DNA from: Gigantopelta aegis
Taxonomy: Eukaryota > Mollusca > Gastropoda > Neomphalida > Peltospiridae
Length of the DNA: 64,000 nt
Assembly: GCF_016097555.1 (NCBI RefSeq)
Contig: NC_054704.1
Location: 73,446,327-73,510,326 of the forward strand
Direction of reading: 5' to 3'
Numbering within the stretch: position 1 is the first letter of the stretch; each line of letters opens with the position of its first letter. The translations under genes were made by a program, and so were the position numbers. Positions 11,901 through 26,900 of the stretch are shown piece by piece. The notes beneath the pieces were generated by a model. It ran no database searches. It was not told the origin of the DNA and saw only the letters and a program-made list of their open reading frames with translations.

Positions 11901-14900
11901 AGCTATTGGATGTCAAACATTTGGTAATTTGACATAATATAGTCTTAGAGACAAAACACACTACCTTTTTCCATTAGTAGCAAGGCATATTTTAAATATA
12001 CCATCTCACAGGCAGGATTGGTCTAGAGAGTGAGAGAGAAATCCACTTCTTCCACACAGCCTACTTCTTTCTACCTAATGGCAAGATGAGATCTTTTATA
12101 TGCATTTCACCAACCGGCCTTGGTTGTGGTATGGTTAAGCCATCGAACATAAAGCTGGTAGGTACTGGGTTCGCAGCTCGTTACCGGCTCCCACCCAGAG
12201 CAAGTTTTAACGACTCAATGGGTAGGTGTATGGCCACTACACCCTCTTCTCTCTCACTAACAACTAATAACTAACCCACTCTCCTAGCCAAAATGTTCTA
12301 ATAGTTGAGGCGTATGCCCAGGACAGTGTGGTTGGACCTTAATTGGATATAAGCACAGAAATAAATTGAAATGAATGCATTTCACCATTGACAGTACAAC
12401 ACATAACATGGCTTTTGATGAACAGTCATTGGACACTGGCTGGGATATAAAAAATACTACAGAATGAATGAACGAAATGTTTAACGACACTCCAGCACAA
12501 ACTATATATTGGCTATTGGCTACAAATCCGCTTAGTGCAATTTAGTCCAACAACCCAGCTCATCTCAGGTGTGTGATCTACAATTCAGGGGTTTCCCCAG
12601 GGCCGTTAGGCGTAGCGGCCCAACACACCTTGGTCCGTAAAGTAAGCGCTTTGACGGCGTGGAAGCGCCTTAAATCAATTGCCGCTACGCCTTGATTTGA
12701 AGTGCTTTAGAAAAACAATTATTACAAGTACTAGCGTGGCAGTCGACTACCTCTTGCAAACAACTTGTGTACCAGTATATCATGCACACCTAGTCACTAA
12801 GACAGGTAAAACACTTCCTAAATACCTAACAATGGACCAGTCACAATTGGTGTTTGGTCATTTTACCACATCTACTGGGACCGCTAATCCGTCAGGAAGG
12901 CGCTTACGTGTAACGGGATTCCCGTGCTGAGCAATCAATTGCAAGTTTCAAGGCTGATCAAAGAAGATGCCCATTGACAGAATCAACTGTACTATTTAAC
13001 TGAATAAACGATAGGTGAAGCACTTTTTAAAAGTACAGTTAAGTTTGCAATCAGTAATTTCTATCCTAACATCCCTATCCCAAAACACACTGAAAACATC
13101 CAGGGCTCGCGCTGTCGGTAACCAATTTAGCCATTGGCTAATTAAAAATAATTTACAAAAAAAAATGGCTAATAAAATTTGCAAGTGGCTCAACTTTTGG
13201 CTGAGCCATTTTCTATCTTCTGATGTGAACAAACGGATACATAATTTATCCGACACCTCAAACATAATAATACCAATTTTTTTATTAGCGTAATAGTGAT
13301 CTCGCTATCGGTAATGAGACACAGTGTTATCCAGAATACAACGTATGCCTTATGATGTTTGCTTATTTTAATAATCAAGGTTATTAATTTTAACGGCAGG
13401 TGTTCGACATGTATGACAGCAATGTGACGGTGATTCAATGTCTGGAAGATATGTAACTTATTATTTTAATTTTGAAAAGTCTTTGAACCAAAGTAATAAA
13501 AACAAAGCGACTATGCGTGTCAATTTGAATACACATGCCAGTTCAGGGCCGAAAGACACGTAGGCTATCCCAAGGGCTGTGTTCAACCAGACCGAGATAA
13601 AAGAAAACGTTCGCTACACTGGTTTATGCGCTTCAAGTTAAACGAAATGGACACGACAGACACCAATCAAATAGTTTGTGAACGTTAGGAAGAACGTTCG
13701 TTGGCTGAACTGAGGAAAGCTCTCGGTGCAAATAAACGTCACGCTTCAGTGTCAGCTGACACCCACGTGTCAAGAGGCTTCGTTGCGGACATTAACAATA
13801 CGATTACACAGAAGTAAATTTGTAGAAAAACAATAGTTGGTTGCATCAATGAATACCTAACTGCAGTTTCGGTTATTTCCTTTGTCTTTGTTAATTTTGT
13901 ACCTATGGTCGAGAGCACGCAAGCAGATCACGATCGCGGGAAATGAACATGCAGTATTTATACAAATTGCAGTTAAACGTACACTGAATTAGTTTACAAT
14001 AATCATATTTGTTAGATAATGTTAGATATATAAGTGTAAAACTGTGAGGTGACATTTAATAAGTTAGCTGGATTTTAAAAAGGGTTAATTTTATTAACGT
14101 TTTTTTTTTTTTTTTTTTTAATAAATGGAAAATACTGTGAAATCGGCATTCTTAGCCTAGGTATTTTACAAGCAGAAATCACAACAAGCATTTAACATGA
14201 TGCTGAAATCAACAGCAACAAGATGGCGCAAATTATGAAATTGTTGGGTTACTTTAAAAAAACCCCAACATGATTAGATGAATTGAAGGCAAAACACTTA
14301 ACTGTTTTCAATCCACTACCCCACTTCTTTTGGCTTGATTTGTGTTATAATGATGCTAAATATGTAAGCGTCGTACAAAAATCCTGGGGAAAGACCTGCA
14401 ATTCTAATTCAACACATTTGTTAGAACGAATCTGATTGGATCTCTACTAAAAATTTCAGGTGGTAAAATCACTGATATATCGGTCACAAATTTTCTGGCA
14501 GAAATACGTCATAGGTTAAGCAAAGAACCAGGTTGTTTTGTAATGACGTCATAAAGACTATTTCTGTAGCTTTCATATTACATACAGAAGTCGTTAAATA
14601 CTGAGAGGTTTTTATGTCAGAAATGAACATATTATTCTTTATTAGTCATTATCTAATCATTGGAGCAGATTAAATATGTCAAATTACACATCTATGTTCG
14701 AGCCGCTAACTGTCCGACCCTCCATCATCTATTAATGGGCTGCCTAATGACGTCACTAGCTGGTGACATTTATATGCTTATTCTTACTAAAAATGTGACA
14801 ATTTCCTATTTAAAATCAATCAGCAAACAGTTTAATTTGCGACAGTAAAACCACCGATATACGTCCGCAAATCGGAAAACACAGTATGGTTATCCCCTAA

Positions 14901-17900
14901 CTGAGACACAATTTGCTGCTTGTGTTAATTAAATTAACTCACAATTCACATGATTGAATGAATGATAGTTTAACAGCACCTCAGCATGAAAAACACAGCA
15001 GCTATTGGGTGTCCAAAGGTAAGTACAGTGAAACCTCCCAAAACTGGACCCTCTGTAAACCAGAATTCACTTAAAACCAGACGTTTTTCATGGTCCCTTT
15101 TTAAAAATGAGTACAGAACGTAACCTTTCTAAACTGGATACTTCTTATAACTGAACATTTTACTTGGTTTCAAAGGTGTCTGGTTTACAAGTTTCACCAT
15201 ATATGAATAAATTAAATTGACTTTTTTTTGGTAACATCATTCACCATCAGTTAAGATGCCTGCAAATTAACACCAGACATCATGGAATTGCCCACTTTAT
15301 AGTTATGGCATCAGGCCTGTTAGAATTAAAAGTGACAATTTGTTTTCAGGTAACCCATTTTATTTTGCATAAACAGTTACAAATGTATTATTATTTTGAA
15401 CATTGACAAATGATGGTGTCAAATATTTTTAATGTCTTTATTTTTTCTGGCGAGAACAAAAAATGGGTAACACAAAACTAGATATGCGTGATTGACGCGC
15501 GAGTGAAACAATCGTTCGTGCAATTTTCAGAGGCCCGTGGCATAGCCAACAAAGCAATTAGCTAATATTAATTAAAAAAACCTTCAGATCAGTAAGAAAC
15601 AAATATTTCACAGAAACTTTTACTAGTAAATGTTATAGTCCTGTATTTCAGGTCTGATTTTTTATTTAGTAGTTACACTATATTAAAAAAAAGACATTTA
15701 ATACCATAAACTCTGTAAATTTTAATTCTGCCCGTTTTGCTGCAATATTATTAAACAGTATGATCATAAAGTCAACTCACATATTTTGTTCATCTGTTTA
15801 GCATTGACTAGGTAAAGTCTGCATAAATATTTCATAAAAAGAAGACATTTTGAATGCCACCATCTTGCTTCTTCGTTGAGGGGGAGATAAGCGAGACGTG
15901 TGAGCACAAACTGCGGACAACTGAAATAAAAACAAAACTATAAAGTCATTTATTTTTTTCAAACTAGTCATTAAGTTAAGTTATAAAGTAACAGACACTG
16001 GTTTTTAAACACTACCATACAAAGGTATATTTTTCACTATTAGATCCATTTTGATAATTGAAGGAAGGAAATATTTTATTTAACGATGCACTCAACACAT
16101 TTTATTTACAGTTATATGGCATCAGACATATGGTTAAGGACCACGCAGATAATGAGAGGAAACCCGCTGTCGCCATTTCATGGGCTACTCTTTTCGATTA
16201 GCTGCACGGGATCTTTTATATCCCACAGACAGGATAGTACATACCACCCCCTTTGTTACACCAGTTGTGGAGCACTGGCTGGAACAAGAAATAGCCAAAT
16301 GGGTCCACCGATGGGGATCGATCCTAGACCGAGTGCACATCAAACAAACGCTTTACCACTCAGCTAAGTCCCGCCCTTTTGAAAATTGAAATCAGACATT
16401 ATTTAATTATCATTTCCATATATTCATGTTTTTGGTCATTGGTACTAATACTGTAAAATGTATTTTTCATAATTCTAAAAATTATAAGTAATGGTTATGG
16501 AGACAAGCTATATCTATTTTTAGCCCCCATTTGAACATCAAAGATCTTGTTCTACTCTATTTACAGGTTTGTAGATTAACCAATGTTAGAGTTAATGTTC
16601 ATGGGCTGAAGCTAGGATCTGCAATTTTGACAATAAGATGTAACAAAATATCAATGATCAATGATACACTCATATGAATTCAACTAGAATTCAGGGTCAT
16701 GGCCAGGGTCGCAAATTTTAACGAACGTTTGTTTGTTCTGACACCACTAGAGTGCATTGATTTATTAATCATGAGCTCTTGGATGTCAAACATTTGGTAA
16801 TTTTGACATATAGTCTTAGAGAGCACATACCACAGCCTTTGATATACCAATATGCACCAGCTGGAACAAGAAATGGCTCTATGGACCCACTGATGGGGAT
16901 CGATCCCAAACAGACAGCACATCAAGTGGGCGCTTTACCAGATGTAAAAAAACATTAAGCATTCATCGAGGTAAAAAAAAATATCACATTATTTAATTAA
17001 AAAATTTCTACATAATTCTTCGAGCTAGTAGTGCTTAAGTACTATACGAAGTACTGTACTAAATAAAAATTAATGGAGATATCAAATATACTAAACGGCA
17101 AAAGTTATTATGACACACAAAAGACAAAGATAATTGATATTTTTTTCTGCCGTGTATGAAACGTTATAACATGGAAAGAGAAATGTCCAAAGGTATGGAA
17201 ATGAGCAATAGTCCAGAAAAATGGCGCACATGCCATATGCAAATGAGCCACATCACTAGAGGGGGTCCAGAGCGAGGTTTACACAGTCAGTAGCAAGTGT
17301 GTCCACCTTGCACCGTCGTCTCATTGAGGCCACTAAACGCTGGAGAAAGTTCCCGGTAATGCCATTCCAGTTCTAAGGAAGGATCTGTTTCGCAGATGTG
17401 TGGTTCAGATCCATGTGTCTTGGTATGGGGTTGTCACAGGTGGTTGGCCACTACGGGGACGGTCCCTGACCTGGTTGTTTTGTTGATATTGTTGCCATAA
17501 GTGCCATATAGTGTTTCTGTGGACGCTATGACTCGCCATCTGTCATTTTCACTGACTCGCCATTTGTCATTTTCACTGAGGCATGGCATGACGAAACTGC
17601 ATCAAACAGTTCACTAATGGTGTTTTTCTGACTTCTGGACTTCTGCAAGCTGCACAGAGTGGCAATGATTTGCGACTGAATGTCTGGCTTTTTATGGTGA
17701 ACACTGGACAGGATTTCTCCCGAATATTCCATGTTTCTTTTCAAAGCATGCAATCGCTACAACAACTGCTTGGTTGCATTTCTTTAAGCTGTTTCATGCA
17801 CATTTTCTGTGGTTTACATCCATAAATCCATTCACAAATTTATTACTCCAAACAATCCATGTCACAATAACTTTGCCTTTCAGTATACTTTTTTCATGGA

Positions 17901-20900
17901 AAGGAAAGGAATATTCAATGAACACATTCTAGCAATATCTCGACACAACCATATTAGTCTGGAGACTGTGAGAAGAAACCTGCTGTTATGTTATAATACT
18001 TTTACAAGTCAGCAATAAGGGATCTTATAGTTTTATCTATACCAAATAACATCTGGCCTGGTCAAAGTGCATTTAACTAGTGTGGAATATATATAAAAAA
18101 ACCCATCCTATTATATATTGAAAAAGAATCATAAAAGGTTCCGCTAATACTTTGGAGGAAAGTTTTGTAATGTTCATATTTATGGGTTATAGTTTGGTTT
18201 ATCTCATGCATGTAGTATTTTTAACCATACACATTGACATTGTCACCTGTGGGATTTTATTTGGTATAAGCATTTCCCCATAGACAGGACAGCACATTGG
18301 GCTCTGACAAAAGAGAGCAAGAGAGCAAGAGAGAGAGAGAGAGCAAGAGAGAGAGAGAGAGCGATAGAGAGAGAGAGCGATAGAGCGAGAGAGCGAGAGA
18401 GAGAGAGAGCATAAACCTTTTTGCCTGTTCCCACTGTTTGATCTGTTCTTGTGTGCTGTCGTAAAATGTTTTCGCAGGATCTGTCAGAGCTTCCATCTCT
18501 CCTGGAGAAATAACTGAAACAAAAATACACAACATCTTGAATATACATCAATATTACCAGACTATTAAGAGATGAGTTTATTAAACGCGGGGTGGAGGCA
18601 GGGCAGAATATTACAATTGTATAAACGGATCCGATAAATAAATCAGTTTATGGACATAATTATGTGTCACTAGCTTAAATAAAAAAAATGAAATTAATAT
18701 CAGCTTTTGTTTTGTTGTTCTGTACAACCATCACAAGGGTTCAATGGAATTTTATGTACTCTGTGAGTGCTCTTTTATTCCAAGCCAAAGGGTACATAGA
18801 AATCCATTTACCGTGAGTGATCCGTATACAACAAATGTATTTATCTTACCGACATGTTAACAATATAAAGTTAAAGTCTGTTTTGTTTAGATACACAACT
18901 AGAGCACATCGATTTATTAATGATTTGACTGCCTATGCAATAATAATAATAATAATAATAATAATGTTTATAATAGATGTTTAACGACGATCCAGCATGA
19001 AAAATACATTGGCTATTGGGTGTCAAACTATGGTAAATGTAAACAAATAAGACTGCCTATGCAGTGTGAAACATTTTGTCTTAGTGTAAATAACCAATGG
19101 GATTAAGATATTTTACATGTATGAAGATGAGATCAATATACAAAAATACCCAGTGGAGCACCCAGCACTCCCCTTTTTGTTTTTAAAAAACAACCGTACA
19201 TTCCAGAGGTTTCAATTCAGTTGAATTGAATTTATTGCATATTACCAAACAAGCCTGTGTGTCAGCAAACAGATAAGAAAAACAAAAAAATAAACATACA
19301 ACTTCAATAATAACAACAACAATTAATAATAATAACAATATTAATGTACATGCCAGATGGAGAAACAAAATTTGTATTATATTTGTAGGAATAAAGTATA
19401 TTATAAAAATAAATGGTTAAAGTACTTGGAAATAATTAAATTAAATTACTGCCCCACTGATAGCTGGAACAAGAACTTTACGTTTAGAAATACAGCCCTC
19501 AATAAATGTTAATACATGGCTGAGAATTTCAATGTCACCATTATTGTATGACATAATAAATATAAATTGTAAATTGCTATTTAGAGTAGAGAAGTTGGAA
19601 AAGGACTTTAACTTATCTAACATGACCTCAATATTGGCTGACATCATACCACACATATAAATTATTAAAATATTAAAAACCAACTGTACACTTCGGAGAT
19701 TGAATCTAACATGACCTCAACCTTGGCTGACATCATACAACACATATAAATTATTAAAATATTTCACTCACTATCATCGAGGTTATAAACATATTCTGGA
19801 AACTCAGCATCCCGATTGCATGGAGGAATAGTGGTAACTTCATTTACATTTTTGTTCATTCCTTAAAAACATATAAAAAGTTTTGTTTATGAAACAAAAT
19901 AACATTTTGGACACTTTATCTGTTAAATGTGTAGACAATGCACAAAGAGAGCTAAATGTAACACAACTATTATTTGAATTGTTAAAATCCAAACAAAAAT
20001 GATATTGAATGTACCATACGATTTTTCATCATACAATTATTAACTGTATGTTAATTATAATAGAGTTTATAGATTATTTTTTTTATCACCAATATACCAG
20101 TCTGCGTATTCTAACACAAACTGAAAAGCCCTTCAAAATCAGACCCTCTATAAAATGAAATTCCCTCAAAACCACAGTATTTCACGGTCCCTTTTTAAAT
20201 ATCAGTACAAAAAATAACCTCTCTAAACCAGATACCTCTTAAAACAAGACTTTTCCAGGGCTCGAAACTCGCCAAAACATATGGTGGCCCAAAAAATAAT
20301 AATGGATGTTGGCAAATTATGGTAAGAGAACCATGAGCAAGATTTTAATGTGGAATACAAATATTAATAGTGGCTCATATGTTACAGCTCTGAAGAAGAT
20401 CGACCACATATTATTATTTGGGCGAATAACACCTTTATTTTTTTAATATTTAAGTTGCCCAAATGGGATATTGGTCGCATTTGGTAACCTGGCCACAAGC
20501 TATTTCGAGCCCTGCTTTCACTTGAACCATGGGTCTGGTTTTATCAGTTTTCACTGTATATGTTTTTATGGATTCTAACAAACAGTGAAAAAGGAGCCTA
20601 CCACTCAGTGTTAATGTTTGTTTTTTCGAACATACCAAATTACTGTTTGTGCTATCACAAACATTAGGCGCCAAATTTACAAAGCCTATTTACGTTTTAC
20701 AAACATCTAACTATATACATTTGCAATGCTTAAACACCTGAGTTTAAGAAAAACAGGCTTTGTAAATTTAACCCTTTATGTTTGGAAGGGTATGTACATC
20801 GCCAGTATCCTCCCCCTGTGTATTAGTTTGTTTTGTTTACCGACACAAATAGAGCACATTGTTTTATTAATCATCGGCTATTGGATGTCAAACTTTTGGT

Positions 20901-23900
20901 TATTTTGACATATACTCATAGAGCAAACCCGCTACATTTTTCCATTATTAGCAAGAGATTTTTTATATACACTCTGCCAGACAGGATAGCATATACCATG
21001 GTCTTTGATATACCAGTCGTGGTGCACTGGCTAGAACATGAAATAGCCCACTGATGGGCATTGATTCTGGACAGACTGTGCATCAAGCGAGCACTTTTAC
21101 CACTGGGCTATGCCTGTCCCCTCACTGTATATATACATTTGGTAGACATTTCTCACCTGCCAGTAGTTTGCTGCCGCCTTCTTTGAGAGCACGATCTGCT
21201 GCAGCTGTCAGTGATTTTTCAAACGAGTCACCTTTGACCTGTGTCTGCAGACGTCTAGTTACACCTTTCTTCTGCTTGGCACTGCCAAAAGCCGTTGTCA
21301 GCAGGTCAGCCTATTATGAAAGACAAATCTGAATCAGACTTCAGGAAAACTAAAACAATTAAAAAACTCATAAATCTTTAGAAATAAAGGAAAGGAAGGA
21401 AATGTTTTATTTAACGACGCACTCAACACATTTTATTTACGGTTATATGGCGTCAGACATATGGTTAAGGACCACACAGATATTGAGAAAGGAAACCCGC
21501 TTTATTTAACGACGCACTTCATTGGCTACTCTTTTCGATTAGCAGCAAGGGATCTTTTCTATGCACCATCCCACAGGTGGGATAGTACATACCACGGCCT
21601 TTGTTACACCAATTGTGGAGCACTGGCTGGAATGAGAAATAGCCCAATGGGTCCACCGACGGGGATCAATCCTAGACTGACCATGCATCAAGCGAACGCT
21701 TTACCACTGGGCTACGTCCCACCCTTATTATGAATGAAAACATGAATGAGACTTCAGCAAAACAAAAACCCCACTAAGGGCCAAATATACAAAACATATA
21801 CACGTGTGTAACAACATACATTTATAATGGTTAAACACCTGCGTTTAAGAAAAACAGGCTTCGTAAATTTGGCCCATTATCTTTAATAAGCACAAAGAAA
21901 CAGAAAAAGAATGTTTGCTTTAAAATCAAACTTTAGCACATTTTAAACTATTACTATTTGGTTAAAACACAGTTTCTCTTATCAAGCTTTATCAAAATGA
22001 ACCTATAAATAAACTTCTGTAAACGTCAGTGTAATTTAAGTGTACAAGTAGTTTACAATTACATTGTGTACACCATGAAATATCAATAATAACAGGGCTA
22101 TCTCTGGGTTAGCAAAAAATTTCACCAAATTACCTACTAAACTTCAAAAATGGCAGAAACCCAGTTATTTTCTGAAAAAATATAATTTATTTCAAGAAAT
22201 TATTTTGCCAAATTAAAATAAAATTCACCAATTGTATTTGAAATTCACAACTGGCAAATTTGGCGAGTGCCAGAGCTAGCCCTGAATAAAACAACTAACA
22301 CACAAATGATAGTTTTCAAAACACAAATGTACAATGTCAACTTACAATAACTAATTCACATACCTTTTCTCTGAAGCTCATATTAGACTGGTCTTCATCA
22401 AAAACTAACTCAGCAGGTCCATCTGATAAATAAGGAAAAATATACTGATACTTACAAAAATAATCCTCCTCCCCACCCAACAGTTTTCATAGCTGTGGTG
22501 TGTGCCTAAAACATTGCTGCTATTTCTATGAACATCAATAAAATATTTTTTCTTTTGAGCTCATTTGTTAAACAAAGTTAAGAGAGGAAGATTTTCTGTT
22601 TCAGATTTTGGCAAATTCCATTTCCCATTTTTTGCCGTTTTTCTTGTTTTGAATTAATGCGAAGCTAAGCTACAAATAACATGAAATTCTTTTATACAAA
22701 TTGATTCTAATGGAAATGCTCGAAGTTTTATGAAAGTAAATTTATGTTGTTAGATGAATGTGTCACATAATTCAAGCATGTATATGAACGACTAAATATA
22801 AAAAACGAAGACGACATGAAAATGGATGCGTAAGCCTGCATTTTTAGTTGAAGTTAAAGAAAGAAAGAAGTGTTTTATTTACGATGCACTCAACACATTT
22901 TATTTACGGTTATATGGCGTCAGACATATGGTTAAGGACCACACAGATTTTTTTTAGAGGAAATCTGCTGTCGCCACATAGGCTACTCTTTTACGACAGG
23001 CAGCAAGGGATCTTTTATTTGCGCTTCCCACAGGCAGGATAACACAAACCATGGCCTTTGTTGAACCAGTTATGGATCACTGGTCGGTGCAAGTGGTTTA
23101 CACCTACCCATTGAGCCTTGCGGAGCACTCACTCAGGGTTTGGAGTCGATATCTGGATTAAAAATCCCATGCCTCGACTGGGATCCGAACCCAGTACCTA
23201 CCAGCCTGTAGACCGATGGCCTGCCATGACGCCACCGAGGCCGGTTAGTTGAAGTTAAAAGACAGAAATGTTTTATTTAATGACGCACTCAAAACATTTT
23301 ATTTACAGTTATTTTGTGTCAGACATATGGTTAAGGACCATACCGATATTGAAAGAGGAAACCCGCTGTCACCACTTCATGGGCTACTCTTTTTGATTAG
23401 CGGCAAAGGATCTTTTATATGCACCATCTCACAGACAGGGTAGTACATACCACGGCCTTTGATATACCAGTTGTGGAGCACTGGCTGGAATGAGAAATAG
23501 CCCAATGGGTCAATCGATGGGAATCGATCCTAGATCAACCGCGCATCAAGGGAACACTTTACCACTGGCTACATCTCGACCACACATGAAAATGGATGCG
23601 TAAGCCTGTATTTTTAGTTGAAGTTAAAAACACAACATGTTTGTAGGTGGTACACATTCAAATTAATCATCCATTAAAAGCTTTTGTATGAGATATCACT
23701 GGCACTATAATTTGTGCGATATTCTCCTTGGAGATATATTGCTTCTTTTATTATGTCAATGTGTATGTTTCAGCGCTAAACCTATCATTAGTGACATAAC
23801 GCCATAGTCGTTCTGCTAGTTAACGAGTCTACCGCTGCCAAATATAGTGACATTCAACCCGCATTACTGACACTGTTTACAATTGTCGCAAATGTAAAGA

Positions 23901-26900
23901 ATGATAACGGATGATAAAAGAACACCCCCCTTGTGTCTTGTGATAAAAGTATAAAAATCCTCAGCAAGCCTCGGATTTTAATATTTTGATCAACTCGTGC
24001 TGATAAATTATGATATCACAAGAGTATCCTATATATATTACAAGTATGGTCTATATCTACAGCAAGCAAGAGAATTAACAAGAACCTCAGTTTTTTGCTG
24101 GTTCTAAAGTATGCAACACCAGTGTTGGCATATGAAAATGTTGCAAGACTTTTGTTAAATAATAGTAAAATTAAATCCACGTCAAAATATAATAAATGTC
24201 TAGATCTGTGTTATTTTGTAAAATAGTAGGCTTATTCTAACAAAAAAATTTAATATTTTAAAATCAGGAATTGCATTATTCCATCCATTTAAACTTAAAT
24301 ATTTTGCTAATCTAATTCCCAGAAAAGGTCAAGAGATAATTGCCTACTAGTGGTGACATATTACAGAAAAAAAATACAGCTAGCAGGATGGTGGGTAAGA
24401 AATGAAACAGCACTTTTTAAGTACTTAAAAGTATCAAAAAACTAAAACAAATTAACTTGTTTAATTTTGAATGCAAGAACAGAATTAACAAGCATTTTGA
24501 GAGTACTGCTAAACAATACACGTCCCCAACCCAATCTCCTAAATTCAAGGGCCAAACATCTGTGGAATGTGGGTAAATAGGCATGAAAGTTAAATTTGAT
24601 CAGTAACAGTACAAGATAAAGCTATATACAAAATTTCACATCAATATTTTTAGGTATTGCAAAACAAAAGTTCAAGGGCCATAACTCTGACAAAAATGGA
24701 TAAATTGCCATGAAAGTTAAACTTCCATCTATAATGGTACATGAAGGAAATGTTTTATTTAACGACACACTCAACACATTTTATTTAGTTATATGGTGTC
24801 AGACATATGGTTAAGGACCACACAGATATATATAGAGAGAGGAAACCCGCTGTCGCCACTTCATAGGCTACTCTTTTCGATTAGCAGCCAGGGATCTTTT
24901 ATATGCACCATCCCACAGACAGGAAAGTACATACCACGGCCTTTGTTACACCAGTGGTGCACTGGTTGGAACAAGAAATAGCCCAAACGGGGATCAATCC
25001 TAAACCGACCGTGCATCAAACGAGAGCTTTACCACTGGGCTACGTCCTGTGCCCCAACAGTACATGATAACCTATATACAAAATTTCTGTGCAATATCTC
25101 AAGGCCTTCTAAAAAAGAAGTCTGGAAAACCAATTTTCACATTGCCTAAGTTCAAGGGCAATAACTATGTCAAAAATGGGGAATCGTCATGAAAGTCAAA
25201 CTTGATTTGTAACAGTACATGATAAAGCTGTACACAAAATTTAAGCTCAATATCTCAAAGCCTTCTGCAAAAAACATCCGGCAAACATATGTGGGACGGA
25301 CGGACAGACAGACAGACAGACAAACAAACAGAAGGATGGAGATGAAACCTATAGTCCCCTCCGGTTGGACAGGTCAGGGACTAATAATTACCTTTCAAAA
25401 CGGGTTGCATTTTGAAAATTTCTGCATCACAAACACTCATTTTGCCAGTAACTTCATTTACAATACCAACATAGTATCTGTAAATTAAAACAAATTTTGA
25501 AAAATATTATATATTTCATAATATTAACTACAAATCTAAACAAACAAATAAGCACACACACACAAACAAATAAGCACACACACACACACAAATAAATAAA
25601 CACACACACACAGAATACAGACACACAAAAAGAGTATAAATTACTGTTACTTGTAGCAGTGTGCAATTTTGAGGAAAGTCCAGGAGCCTGAGGCTCGCAA
25701 AAATTATATACGACTCTCTAGTTTGGCTAGCATACGATCCTGCATGGCTTGTAAAAATTATTTGTACAAATTATGTTGATTCTTCAAAATGACTGTCAGT
25801 ATACATCTCAAAATCCTGGGAAATAGTCTTGAATAGCGATCTTTTCCATGGTTCTACTGGAGATGCACGGCAGGGCTCTAAAGATTTTCAAACAGGGAAA
25901 CTATGGCACTTAAATCTTTTAAACCAAAATCGCACCCTGTGTAGGTTGATGTCTATGAATGGAAACAAATATATTATACATGTATTTTACTCCCGTCAGT
26001 GTTTTTTTGCCACTAATAAAAAGCTAAAAGTCATTAGACACTGGACCACTATTACCAAATATTCCATCAAATAACAATAGGTAAAAAGGTTTTCCTTTCT
26101 GAGATTTATTGAGAAAGAAGTATGCACAGTCAAATCTCGTTGGGTCGAACTTCTCAATTTCTCCATTATCCTGATAAAGATGTAAACTTTACATTCCTTC
26201 TCTCCTATGATTAAATTGAATTAGTTTTTACTCATGATACAAAATATATTTCTTCAAAAGAATGATGTCCTTCTATTTGCTTAATATCTAAATAAATATA
26301 TTGATTAAATTGATAATATTTAGGGGTTTGTACAATATTTGTATTAATATATTTTAAATTTTAACATTATGTACTCACTTGCACTGCCCTTGCAATCCTT
26401 GTGCACCTTCACCAAAGTTTTTCCCAACATAATAAATTTTGTTGGACTCTCCAACCTAAAAATATAAACCTGATTAATAAAAAAAATAAAAAATTATACA
26501 ATGCCATGTATTTTAAGTTTAGCCATCATATATTCACAGTAAGTAAAACAATATGCATATTAGTACTGGAATTTTTGTCATCTTATCAATTAAGTCATAA
26601 TATATTAGTTTATTACTGTGAATTTAGTCAATTTTTAGATAATTTAACAATTTGTCTTGACCTACGATACAGTAGAAAATGAACTTAAAAGTATGGAATA
26701 ATTTAACAATTTGTCTTGACCTACGATACAGTAGAAAATGAACTTAAAAGTATGGAATAATTTAACAATTTGTCTTGACCTACGATACAGTAGAAAATGA
26801 ACTTAAAAGTATGGAATAAGGAAGGAAAATGTTAATTTAACGACGCACTCAACACATTTTATTTACGGTTATATGGCATCAGACATGGTTAAAGACCACA

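Larger units (their letters stand above)
13726..16060. other. POLR1E intron 9 remainder, mostly unclassified
   Basis: Apart from exon 9 (15781-15920), it holds a T18 run (14101), a family J tail (14943-15016), a Tigger-like MITE (15025-15200) and AT-rich sequence with no gene signal. Confidence 0.5.

Noticed and set aside
14543..14756. TGACGTCA CRE-like sites (also at 62515-62535)
   Set aside because: Eight-base palindromes without promoter context; expected by chance and within repeat-like DNA.
16086..16389. ORFs with MASDIWLRTTQI / GLLFSISCTGSF-type peptides (also at 21461, 22848, 23249, 24793, 32920, 41018, 42562, 53650, 62913)
   Set aside because: These are translations of SINE A, B or C cores; the recurring peptides reflect repeat identity, not a protein family.
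18243..18551. Leu/Ser-rich ORFs of about 100 codons
   Set aside because: Mostly translation of the (GA)n tract; only the exon 8 portion is real coding sequence.
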